DNA from: Rhodocyclales bacterium
GTDB taxonomy: Bacteria > Pseudomonadota > Gammaproteobacteria > Burkholderiales > Rhodocyclaceae
Assembly: GCA_016235025.1 (NCBI GenBank)
Contig: JACRMV010000002.1
Location: 248,001 to 312,000 of the forward strand
DNA: 64,000 bases
Direction of reading: 5' to 3'
Made by a program: the position numbers and the translations under genes. Each line of letters begins with the position of its first letter. Position 1 is the first letter of the stretch. The notes under the pieces were generated by a model. The model made no database searches and was not told the origin of the DNA. It saw nothing but the letters and a program-made list of their open reading frames with translations. This document shows positions 55,730 to 64,000 of this stretch, in pieces.

Positions 55730-58450
55730 ATGATCTCCGGATTCCTCAAAAAGATTTTTGGCAGCCGTAATGATCGGCTGATCAAGCAATATTCCCAAAC
55801 TGTTACCCGCATCAATGCGCTGGAGGCGGGTATCCAGGTACTCACGGATGAGGCGCTGCAAGCCAAAACGAATGAGTTCCGCAGTCGCCACGGCAACGGT
55901 GAGTCACTCGATTCCTTGTTGCCGGAAGCTTTTGCCGTGGTGCGTGAAGCGGGACGCCGGGTACTGGGGATGCGCCATTTTGACGTGCAGTTGATCGGCG
56001 GCATGGTACTGCATTACGGCAAGATCGCTGAAATGCGCACCGGAGAAGGCAAGACGTTGACTGCGACGCTGGCGGTTTACCTCAATGCGCTCTCCGGAAA
56101 AGGCGTGCATCTGGTGACCGTGAATGATTACCTTGCCAGTCGCGATGCCGAGTGGATGGGGCGGATTTATCGCTTCCTGGGGCTTTCCGTAGGCGTCAAT
56201 CTCTCGCAGATGGCGCATGAGGCCAAGCAGGCTGCCTATGCCGCTGACATCACCTACGGTACCAACAACGAATTCGGCTTCGATTACCTGCGCGACAACA
56301 TGGTGTATTCCGCCGGCGAGCGGGTGCAGCGCGGGCTGAATTTCGCCATCGTCGATGAGGTGGACTCAATCCTCATTGATGAGGCCAGAACTCCCTTGAT
56401 CATCTCCGGCCAAGCCGAGGATCACACCGAGATGTATGTGCGCATGAACGCCGTGCCGCCACTCCTGACGCGCGGTGAAGCCGCCAAGCACGAAGGTGAA
56501 CAGGATACCGGCGACTACATCGTGGATATGAAGTCGCATCAGGTGTTATTGACCGAAGAAGGCCATGAAAAGGCAGAGGAAATACTGGCGCGCCTGGGCA
56601 TGCTGGCTGAAGGCAGCAGTCTTTACGAGCCAGCCAACATCCTGCTCATGCACCATCTGTACGCTGCGCTGCGCGCCCATAATCTGTATTTCCGCGATCA
56701 GCAATACGTTGTGCAGGATGGCGAGGTCATCATTGTTGATGAGTTTACCGGTCGCCTGATGGCGGGGCGGCGCTGGTCGGACGGGCTGCATCAAGCCGTC
56801 GAGGCCAAGGAAGGCGTATCGATCCAGGCGGAAAACCAGACGCTGGCCTCGATCACCTTCCAGAATTATTTCCGCATGTACGCCAAGCTGGGCGGCATGA
56901 CCGGCACGGCCGATACCGAGGCCTACGAGTTCCAGCAGATTTACGGCCTGGAAACGGTCGTCATTCCCACCAACCGGCCGATGATCCGCAAGGACGAGAA
57001 CGACCAGATTTACCGCACGGCGCCGGAAAAGTACCGTGCCATCATCGCCGACATTCGTGATTGCCACGCGCGCGGCCAGCCGGTGCTGGTAGGCACCACC
57101 TCGATTGAAAACTCGGAACTGCTCTCCGGCCTGCTGAATCAGGAAAAGCTTCCGCATCAGGTGCTGAACGCCAAGCAACATGCCCGCGAAGCCGAGATTG
57201 TCGCCCAGGCCGGGCGTCCTGGTGTGATCACCATCGCCACCAACATGGCGGGCCGTGGCACGGATATCGTGCTTGGCGGCAGCATAGAGAAGGAAGTGGA
57301 GGCCATTCGCCTGGATGAGTCGCTTACCGTCGAGGTCAAGGCGCAGAAAACGGCTTCGATCAAGGCGGACTGGCAGAAAGTCCACGATCAGGTGCTGGCG
57401 GCGGGTGGCCTGCATATCATCGGCTCCGAGCGGCACGAGTCGCGCCGCATCGATAATCAGCTGCGTGGGCGTTCCGGGCGTCAGGGCGACCCCGGTTCAT
57501 CGCGCTTCTACCTGGCGCTGGACGATGCGCTGCTCAAGATTTTTGCCGGCGAGCGGCTCAATTCGATCATGGTGCGGCTCAAGATGCCGGAAGGCGAAGC
57601 CATCGAGCATCCGCTGGTGTCGCGTTCGCTGGAATCCGCGCAGCGCAAGGTCGAGCAGCGCAATTTTGATATTCGCAAACAGCTGCTCGAGTATGACGAT
57701 GTCGCCAATGACCAGCGCAAGGTGATCTATCAGCAGCGCAACGAATTGCTCGACAGCGAGGACATCGGCGAGACCATCTCCGGCATGCGCCAGGGCCTGG
57801 TGCATGACACCTTCCGCATTTACGTTCCGGCCGAAAGTGTCGAGGAGCAATGGGAAATTCCTGCACTTGAGACGGCGCTGGCGGGTGAGTTGCAGCTCAA
57901 GCTGCCGGTTGGCGAATGGCTGAAGGCGGAGCCGCAACTGACCGATGACGACATCCTGAAACGTTTGCTGGATGCGGCTGATGCCTTGTATGCGGAAAAG
58001 GTATCCCGCGTTGATGCGGCAGCCTGGGCCGGCTTCGAGCGCAATGTCATGCTGCAAAGCCTTGACAGCCACTGGCGCGAGCATCTGGCGGCGCTCGATC
58101 ACCTGCGCCAGGGCATCCATCTGCGCGGCTATGCGCAGAAGAATCCGAAACAGGAATACAAGCGCGAGGCGTTCGAATTGTTCGAAGGCATGCTGCAGGC
58201 CGTACGCGCCGATGTCACCAAACTCCTGATGACGGTGGAAGTGCGCGACGAGTCCCAGTTGGAAGCTGCCGAGGCGCCGCCGCGACTCGACCACGTCGAA
58301 TTCCATCACGCCGATTATGACGAAGCACTGGCTGCTGCGGCAGAAAAACCTGTGCCACCGGTACATGCCGTGCCCAAGGTCGGGCGCAACGATTCCTGCC
58401 CCTGCGGCAGCGGCAAGAAATATAAACACTGCCACGGCAAGCTGAGCTGA
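55730..58450 (+). CDS. secA: Protein translocase ATPase SecA
   Basis: 906 residues from ATG 55730, which matches the usual N-terminus [19 protein letters not shown]. Walker [11 protein letters not shown] (about 102-111), [19 protein letters not shown] split around the DEAD-like box, the helical PPXD region, [10 protein letters not shown], and the C-terminal zinc motif [14 protein letters not shown] that binds SecB. Drives Sec export at SecYEG. Confidence 0.98.
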   Translation: MISGFLKKIFGSRNDRLIKQYSQTVTRINALEAGIQVLTDEALQAKTNEFRSRHGNGESLDSLLPEAFAVVREAGRRVLGMRHFDVQLIGGMVLHYGKIAEMRTGEGKTLTATLAVYLNALSGKGVHLVTVNDYLASRDAEWMGRIYRFLGLSVGVNLSQMAHEAKQAAYAADITYGTNNEFGFDYLRDNMVYSAGERVQRGLNFAIVDEVDSILIDEARTPLIISGQAEDHTEMYVRMNAVPPLLTRGEAAKHEGEQDTGDYIVDMKSHQVLLTEEGHEKAEEILARLGMLAEGSSLYEPANILLMHHLYAALRAHNLYFRDQQYVVQDGEVIIVDEFTGRLMAGRRWSDGLHQAVEAKEGVSIQAENQTLASITFQNYFRMYAKLGGMTGTADTEAYEFQQIYGLETVVIPTNRPMIRKDENDQIYRTAPEKYRAIIADIRDCHARGQPVLVGTTSIENSELLSGLLNQEKLPHQVLNAKQHAREAEIVAQAGRPGVITIATNMAGRGTDIVLGGSIEKEVEAIRLDESLTVEVKAQKTASIKADWQKVHDQVLAAGGLHIIGSERHESRRIDNQLRGRSGRQGDPGSSRFYLALDDALLKIFAGERLNSIMVRLKMPEGEAIEHPLVSRSLESAQRKVEQRNFDIRKQLLEYDDVANDQRKVIYQQRNELLDSEDIGETISGMRQGLVHDTFRIYVPAESVEEQWEIPALETALAGELQLKLPVGEWLKAEPQLTDDDILKRLLDAADALYAEKVSRVDAAAWAGFERNVMLQSLDSHWREHLAALDHLRQGIHLRGYAQKNPKQEYKREAFELFEGMLQAVRADVTKLLMTVEVRDESQLEAAEAPPRLDHVEFHHADYDEALAAAAEKPVPPVHAVPKVGRNDSCPCGSGKKYKHCHGKLS

Positions 58451-58487
58451 CCGGGTTGTCTTGAGCCACGGCGTGCACGACGACAGG

Positions 58488-59483
58488 ATGGATTTGCGGC
58501 CCACGATCCGCGAGGATGAAGGCGCCGTTGTGATCCTCGACCAGACCCGGTTGCCGGCCGAGCCCGCGTGGGTGCGGCTGGAAACCCTGGCCGATGCAGC
58601 GCATGCGATTCGTAGCATGCAGGTGCGTGGCGCGCCGCTGATCGGCGTCACGGCGGCGTATGGCGTTGCGCTGGGGCTTGCCGCCGACGTATCCGACATG
58701 CATCTTGCAGATGTCATTGCAACCCTTGCGGCAACGCGGCCGACCGCGGTCAATCTGCACTGGGCGCTGGCGCGGATGCAGCGCGTGCTGCAAAACTCGG
58801 CGCTGCCGACACGGCGAGAAACCGCCTGGCGCGAGGCGCGGGCGATTGCCGCAGAAGACAGGAGCGCAAACCAGGCCATTGGCCACCACGGGTTCGCGTT
58901 GCTGGAGCCGCTGCGGCGGCAAGGGGCCACACTGCAAATCATGACCCACTGCAATGCCGGCCGCCTGGCGACCGTCGCCCATGGCACGGCGCTGGCCCCG
59001 ATCTATGCGATGCATGCCGCAGGAATACCGGTGCATGTCTGGGTGTCGGAAACGCGACCGCGCAACCAGGGTTTGCTCAGCGCCTGGGAACTGGCCGAGG
59101 CGGGCGTGCCGCACACGCTGGTGGCCGATAATGCGGCGGGCCTGTTGCTGATGCAGGGCCGGGTCGATGCCGTGATCGTTGGCGCCGATCGCATCGCCGC
59201 CAATGGCGATGTCGTGAATAAGATCGGCACCTATCTCAAGGCGCTCGCCGCACGGGCGCATGGCGTGCCGTTTTATGTTGCTGCGCCGCTTTCCACCATC
59301 GACTTCTCCTGTGCCGCCGGTAGCGCGGTTCCGCTCGAGGAGCGTGCCGCTGCGGAACTTGGCGCAGGCACTGTCGCGGTAGCCAATCCGGCCTTCGACA
59401 TCACCCCGGCAGAGCTGGTTACCGCCGTTGTTTCCGAGCGTGGCGTAGCCAGGCCGGTGGAGATCGGACGATGGAACTGCTGA
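58488..59483 (+). CDS. mtnA: Methylthioribose-1-phosphate isomerase
   Basis: About 331 residues. Motifs: VRGAPLIGVTAAYG, RPTAVNLHWALARM, catalytic Cys155 in THCNAGRLATV and Asp234 in VGADRIAANGDVVNKIGTY. Isomerises MTR-1-phosphate to the ribulose form. Start uncertain: ATG 58488 gives the normal length; TTG 58461 and GTG 58473 are in frame. Overlaps the following aldolase gene by 13 bases. A dispersed repeat with one core mismatch encodes NSALPTRRE (about 103-111). Confidence 0.93.
   Translation: MDLRPTIREDEGAVVILDQTRLPAEPAWVRLETLADAAHAIRSMQVRGAPLIGVTAAYGVALGLAADVSDMHLADVIATLAATRPTAVNLHWALARMQRVLQNSALPTRRETAWREARAIAAEDRSANQAIGHHGFALLEPLRRQGATLQIMTHCNAGRLATVAHGTALAPIYAMHAAGIPVHVWVSETRPRNQGLLSAWELAEAGVPHTLVADNAAGLLLMQGRVDAVIVGADRIAANGDVVNKIGTYLKALAARAHGVPFYVAAPLSTIDFSCAAGSAVPLEERAAAELGAGTVAVANPAFDITPAELVTAVVSERGVARPVEIGRWNC
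58792..58818 (+). repeat. Dispersed repeat copy inside mtnA
   Basis: AAAACTCGGCGCTG followed by CCGACACGGCGAG: one core mismatch with much of the second half kept. Read as NSALPTRR. Confidence 0.6.
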
Positions 59484-60118
59484 GCCGGCTTGCGGAAAAG
59501 CTGCTTGCCACGGCACAGGCGATGAATGCGTGCGGCATCAATCGCGGTTCTGCCGGCAATGTCTCGCTGCGCTGCGCAGACGGATTCATGATTACCCCGA
59601 CGGGCATGGATTACGCCGCCTGCGTCGCCGCCGACATGGTAAAAGTCGGCGCTGACGGTACGGTGACGGGGCGGCGCAAGCCCTCGTCGGAATGGCGCTT
59701 CCATCGCGATATTTATGCCACCCGGGCGGAAGCCGGCGCCATTGTCCATGCACATGCACCGTTCGCCACGGCGCTGGCCTGTCAGCATCAGGGCATTCCC
59801 GCCTTCCACTACATGGTGGCGCGGTTTGGCGGCGCCAACGTGCGCTGCGCAGAGTACGCCACCTTTGGCACGCAGGAATTGTCCGATGCCATTCTGCATG
59901 CGCTCGAGGGGCGCTGTGCCTGCCTCATGGCGCATCACGGCATGGTGGTGTTCGGCCGTGATCCCGGTCATGCGCTGGCGCTGGCGGTCGAGCTGGAGAC
60001 GCTGGCGGAACAGTACTGGCGCGTGCTGCAACTCGGCGCGCCAAAGCTGCTCGACGATGCGGAGATGACGCACGTCATCTCCCTGTTTGCGAGTTATGGG
60101 CAGGAGGAGCCAACTTGA
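59471..60118 (+). CDS. Class II aldolase, likely methylthioribulose-1-P aldolase (Ald2-type)
   Basis: 215 residues of the FucA/AraD fold. Zinc and catalytic residues: Glu in KPSSEW, HAHAPFA (HxH), and HHGMVVFG (third His). Overlap with mtnA and absence of the aerobic salvage genes mtnB-C-D here suggest it cleaves 5-(methylthio)- or 5-deoxy-ribulose-1-phosphate to DHAP and an aldehyde, as Ald2 does in the DHAP shunt. MtnB-type dehydratases share the fold, so that activity is the main alternative. An exact dispersed-repeat core encodes KVGADGT (about 58-64). Confidence 0.8.
   Translation: MELLSRLAEKLLATAQAMNACGINRGSAGNVSLRCADGFMITPTGMDYAACVAADMVKVGADGTVTGRRKPSSEWRFHRDIYATRAEAGAIVHAHAPFATALACQHQGIPAFHYMVARFGGANVRCAEYATFGTQELSDAILHALEGRCACLMAHHGMVVFGRDPGHALALAVELETLAEQYWRVLQLGAPKLLDDAEMTHVISLFASYGQEEPT
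59641..59667 (+). repeat. Dispersed repeat copy inside the aldolase gene
   Basis: Exact core, AAAAGTCGGCGCTG, followed by ACGGTACGGTGAC. Read as KVGADGTVT, the same frame as the 5' murE copy. Confidence 0.75.
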
Positions 60119-60155
60119 CGCCTCCCGGCTGGCATTTCCGCTCAGCCTGCCAAGC

Positions 60156-60539
60156 TCATTCAGCGATTTTTATCAGCCAGCCGTCGTTACCGGTGCATTT
60201 ATCGGCGCCTTCGGCGGTAATGTTGATTCGTGCGTAACCCCCCTTCAACGTATCGGGAAGCTTGCCGGTTACCAGAAACCCACTGTTTTTAGGGGTGATG
60301 GTGATCGGCACGGGCTGATCTTTGATCGTGACCTTGAGACTTTTTGGCCAGGTCTCCGCGGAGGCGAGGAATGAGAAAGGCGACTTTGCTGCCACCCGCG
60401 CATTGTCTTCCGGCTTGAATTCGGAAAACTTTGGTTTGGCGCAAGCTTTGGCGCCGCCGCCACTGTCCATGCCATAGGCCCAGGCGGTACTGTGAATGGC
60501 CAATGAAGCAAGCACCCATAAGGCATTTGGTAATTTCAT
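60156..60539 (-). CDS. Hypothetical secreted protein
   Basis: 127 residues; ATG 60539 follows GGAGGCTCC. A signal peptide (cleavage after AWA, about 21) precedes a ~105-residue domain with two cysteines (about 33 and 114) that could form a disulphide. A beta-rich pattern (SLKVTIKDQPVPITITPK, ARINITAEGADKC) and the phrase KPEDNARVAAKSPFSF recall a small Ig-like or CopC-like fold, but copper ligands are not evident. Function unknown; convergent with the aldolase gene. Confidence 0.7.
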   Translation of the reverse strand: MKLPNALWVLASLAIHSTAWAYGMDSGGGAKACAKPKFSEFKPEDNARVAAKSPFSFLASAETWPKSLKVTIKDQPVPITITPKNSGFLVTGKLPDTLKGGYARINITAEGADKCTGNDGWLIKIAE

Positions 60540-60657
60540 GATGGAGCCTCCTTGTTGAATAATTGACCTGCTACGGGCTGTTTATCTTAGCTCTATCGGT
60601 GGATGGTTGCTGCTTTTAGTGCAACCCACAGAGATTTTCGTGGTGCGATCGACGGTT

Positions 60658-61656
60658 TTATGCGCAGTGGTATGCCGTCACGCGCTCCACTTCGTTCCTT
60701 GAGCCGAGGATCACCGGCACGCGCTGGTGGAGTTTTTCCGGCTGGATATCGAGAATCCGTGTACGTCCGGTAGTGGCGCCGCCGCCGGCCTGCTCGATGA
60801 TGAAGGCCATCGGGTTGGCTTCGTACATCAGCCGCAGTTTGCCGCCCTGCGCGCGCGTCTTGCTGTCGAGCGGATACAGGAAGATGCCGCCGCGACAGAG
60901 GATGCGATGCACATCGGCAACCATCGAGGCGACCCAGCGCATGTTGAAGTCGACGCCGCGCGGCCCGTCCTTGCCGGCGAGCAGTTCGTCGATATAGCGC
61001 TTGACCGGCGGCTCCCAGTAACGGGCGTTGGAGGCGTTGATGGCGAATTCACGGGTATCGGCCGGAATCTTCACGTCGGCCTGGGTGAGGACGAAGCTGC
61101 CAAGTTCACGATCAAGCGTGAAGATGTTCACGCCATCGCCAAGGGTGAGTACCAGCAGCGTGGTTGGACCATACACGGCATAACCTGCGCAAACCTGCCG
61201 TCTCCCTGCTTGCAGGAATGCCTGCGCATCCGGGGTGATGCCTTCGGGACATTGCAGCACCGAGAAAATGGTACCGACGGAAACGTTGACGTCGATGTTG
61301 GAGGAGCCGTCGAGCGGGTCGAACAGCAGCAGGTATTCGCCTTTCGGGTAGCGGTTGGGAATCGCGTGCGGCAGTTCCATTTCTTCCGAGGCCATGGCGG
61401 CGAGATGACCGCCCCATTCATTGGCTTCGAGCAGGATTTCATTGGAAATGACGTCGAGCTTTTTCTGCGCCTCGCCCTGGACGTTGTCGCTGCCGGCCCC
61501 GCCCAGCACATCGGCCAGGGCGCCCTTGCCGATGGCGATTGAAATCGACTTGCAGGCACGGGCGACAACCTCGATCAGCAGCCGCAGATCAGAGGAGATG
61601 ACGTTCTTGTTGCGTTGTTCTTCGATCAGGAAGCGGGACAGGCTGATGCGGCGCAT
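60658..61656 (-). CDS. fbp: Fructose-1,6-bisphosphatase class I
   Basis: 332 residues. Metal and substrate motifs: [21 protein letters not shown] for the first metal site, the [15 protein letters not shown] segment and the C-terminal [12 protein letters not shown]. Hydrolyses fructose-1,6-bisphosphate in gluconeogenesis or the Calvin cycle. It stands alone, 48 bases after the HD-GYP gene on the same strand. Confidence 0.97.
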   Translation of the reverse strand: MRRISLSRFLIEEQRNKNVISSDLRLLIEVVARACKSISIAIGKGALADVLGGAGSDNVQGEAQKKLDVISNEILLEANEWGGHLAAMASEEMELPHAIPNRYPKGEYLLLFDPLDGSSNIDVNVSVGTIFSVLQCPEGITPDAQAFLQAGRRQVCAGYAVYGPTTLLVLTLGDGVNIFTLDRELGSFVLTQADVKIPADTREFAINASNARYWEPPVKRYIDELLAGKDGPRGVDFNMRWVASMVADVHRILCRGGIFLYPLDSKTRAQGGKLRLMYEANPMAFIIEQAGGGATTGRTRILDIQPEKLHQRVPVILGSRNEVERVTAYHCA

Positions 61657-61704
61657 GATGGACGGTGGAGGAAAAGGGAAGCCGGATTATACCGGCGGTC
61701 ATTT

Positions 61705-62802
61705 TCAGTTCCCGGTCATGGCCATGCTGCGCACCACCTGGTTGAAGTGCCCGATCCACTCGGCGGAGAACTGCTGGTCGCTGGCATTGATTTCGGCAAT
61801 GGCGCGCAGCAGCGAGCGCCCGGCGCCGCGCTGGTTGTGCTTGAGGATGACGGATTCGAAAGCGTCGATGATGGCAAGAATCTTGGCGCCAGGGACGATC
61901 TGGGCTTCCACCAGGCCGAGCGGGTAGCCGCGTCCGTCGGCCATTTCGTGGTGCTGGGCAACCATTTTCGCCGCCTCCTGCCAGCCGTTCATGCGGGTCA
62001 TGAGTCCGGCGGCCCAGTGCGGATGTTCATGCAGCCGTTGCCGGTCGCTGTCGCTCAATGTCTGGTTCTTGTTCCAGATCGACGGTGGCAGCAGCATCAT
62101 GCCAAAATCATGCAAGAGAACGGCGGCCTCGAGCTGCATCGCATCGACCGGATTGCCGGCGCGGGCATTGGTCGCCTGTGCCAGGTGCAGCAGGCGGTCG
62201 GTTCGTCCCTTGAGTAGCGGGTCACGGGTTTCAAGTTGCAGCGCCAGTTCGCGGAAGAAAATCAGGTCTTCCTTGCGTTCGTTGGCCGGTACGGTGCTGG
62301 CGGGTGCATTCCGGGGCGGTGCACCGGGCGGGCGGAAGCCGGTCATGGTCTCGATCAGCGTGGCCGCCTCGGCATCGAGCGGATCGCTGTTGCTGGCGGC
62401 GAGGCGCTCGAGCTGGCTGACCAGCTGGTCGAGATGCAGGTTGTCGACCGAGCGTCGCTCCAGAATCGCTTCGGTTGCCATTTCCAGACGATCGGTTGCG
62501 AGCAGGATGGTCTCGGCCAGCAGCGGCGTGAATGCCAGCCGCCCTTCGCGCACCCGCGCCAGCACGGTCTCGATCGGATGCGCAATCTGTACGCCGAGCT
62601 CGAAATGGCACATGGCGGCATCGCCCTTCAGTGTGTGCAGGGTGCGGAACAGGCTGGCGATGGCTTCCTTGTCGCCCGGATCACGGCGAAGCTGGGCGAT
62701 TTGCCGCTCCAGCAGCAGCATCTGATCGGTCAGCGCATCGCGGAATTCACCGGTTTCTTCCAGGGTGCCGGCTTGCAGTAGTGCTCGGGGCGCGGCGATC
62801 AC
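61705..62802 (-). CDS. HPt-HD-GYP fusion, probable cyclic-di-GMP phosphodiesterase
   Basis: 365 residues from GTG 62802, chosen because AAAGGAGGG sits five bases upstream. An N-terminal HPt-like four-helix domain (about 20-120) has the phospho-accepting pattern LFRTLHTLKGDAAM. The HD-GYP domain (about 180-355) has LLHDFGMMLLP (HD) and HHEMADGRGYPLGL (GYP). This pairs a phosphorelay receiver-His domain directly with a c-di-GMP-degrading domain, with no receiver between. Its start lies just inside the end of the ygiQ gene region (three bases apart). Confidence 0.88.
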   Translation of the reverse strand: MIAAPRALLQAGTLEETGEFRDALTDQMLLLERQIAQLRRDPGDKEAIASLFRTLHTLKGDAAMCHFELGVQIAHPIETVLARVREGRLAFTPLLAETILLATDRLEMATEAILERRSVDNLHLDQLVSQLERLAASNSDPLDAEAATLIETMTGFRPPGAPPRNAPASTVPANERKEDLIFFRELALQLETRDPLLKGRTDRLLHLAQATNARAGNPVDAMQLEAAVLLHDFGMMLLPPSIWNKNQTLSDSDRQRLHEHPHWAAGLMTRMNGWQEAAKMVAQHHEMADGRGYPLGLVEAQIVPGAKILAIIDAFESVILKHNQRGAGRSLLRAIAEINASDQQFSAEWIGHFNQVVRSMAMTGN

Positions 62803-62804
62803 GC

Positions 62805-64000
<1,196 letters not shown>

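Overview
The window is high-G+C DNA from a Gram-negative bacterium, most likely a betaproteobacterium and possibly of the Rhodocyclales. This rests on the gene order of the division and cell-wall cluster running into lpxC and secA, a meso-diaminopimelate-type MurE, long-form PstC and PstA permeases, and an SHP/DHC cytochrome operon. The taxonomic call is inference; no marker gene such as 16S rRNA is present.

Layout. 1-1380: the tail of one gene, tsaC and a small unknown gene. 1447-1522: tRNA-Ala(CGC) with its own promoter and terminator. 1593-8350: a Pho-box-controlled phosphate uptake cluster, pstS, a duplicated-module lipoprotein, a terminator, then pstC-pstA-pstB with no phoU. 8353-11446 (minus): rplU-rpmA-obgE-proB and a 39-residue membrane peptide. 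11681-15841: an outer-membrane barrel protein, a PstS-like periplasmic protein and a membrane GGDEF/EAL protein. 15881-21084 (minus): a P-type cation ATPase and a Gcr/COG4389 membrane protein. 21245-24624 (minus): SHP, DHC, cytochrome b561 and a two-component system. 24702-28398: a universal stress protein, two cation/proton antiporters and a His-rich glycine-zipper protein. 28638-29426: a K+ channel gene with an in-frame stop.

29506-34901 is an accessory islet. Two inverted, nearly identical remnants of an IS5-like element flank two HtrA/Deg proteases and three Hsp20 chaperones, some behind sigma-32-like promoters. At its right edge lies a frameshifted AbrB-type antitoxin. 35107-53030 is the complete mra/dcw cluster (mraZ-rsmH-ftsL-ftsI-murE-murF-mraY-murD-ftsW-murG-murC-murB-ddlB-ftsQ-ftsA-ftsZ), tightly coupled, with a 10-bp-periodic MraZ operator over its promoter and a strong hairpin after ftsZ. 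Then come lpxC, dciA, an M23 peptidase, secA, a mtnA-aldolase pair that looks like a DHAP shunt, fbp, an HPt-HD-GYP protein and ygiQ.

The strongest unexplained signal is a dispersed DNA repeat. Its 13-base core AAAGTCGGCGCTG occurs seven times exactly, and about nine more times with small changes, on both strands. Most copies lie inside genes, including essential ones, and they are read in several different frames. That points to selection or spread at the DNA level, as with an uptake-type sequence or a miniature repeat, rather than protein conservation.
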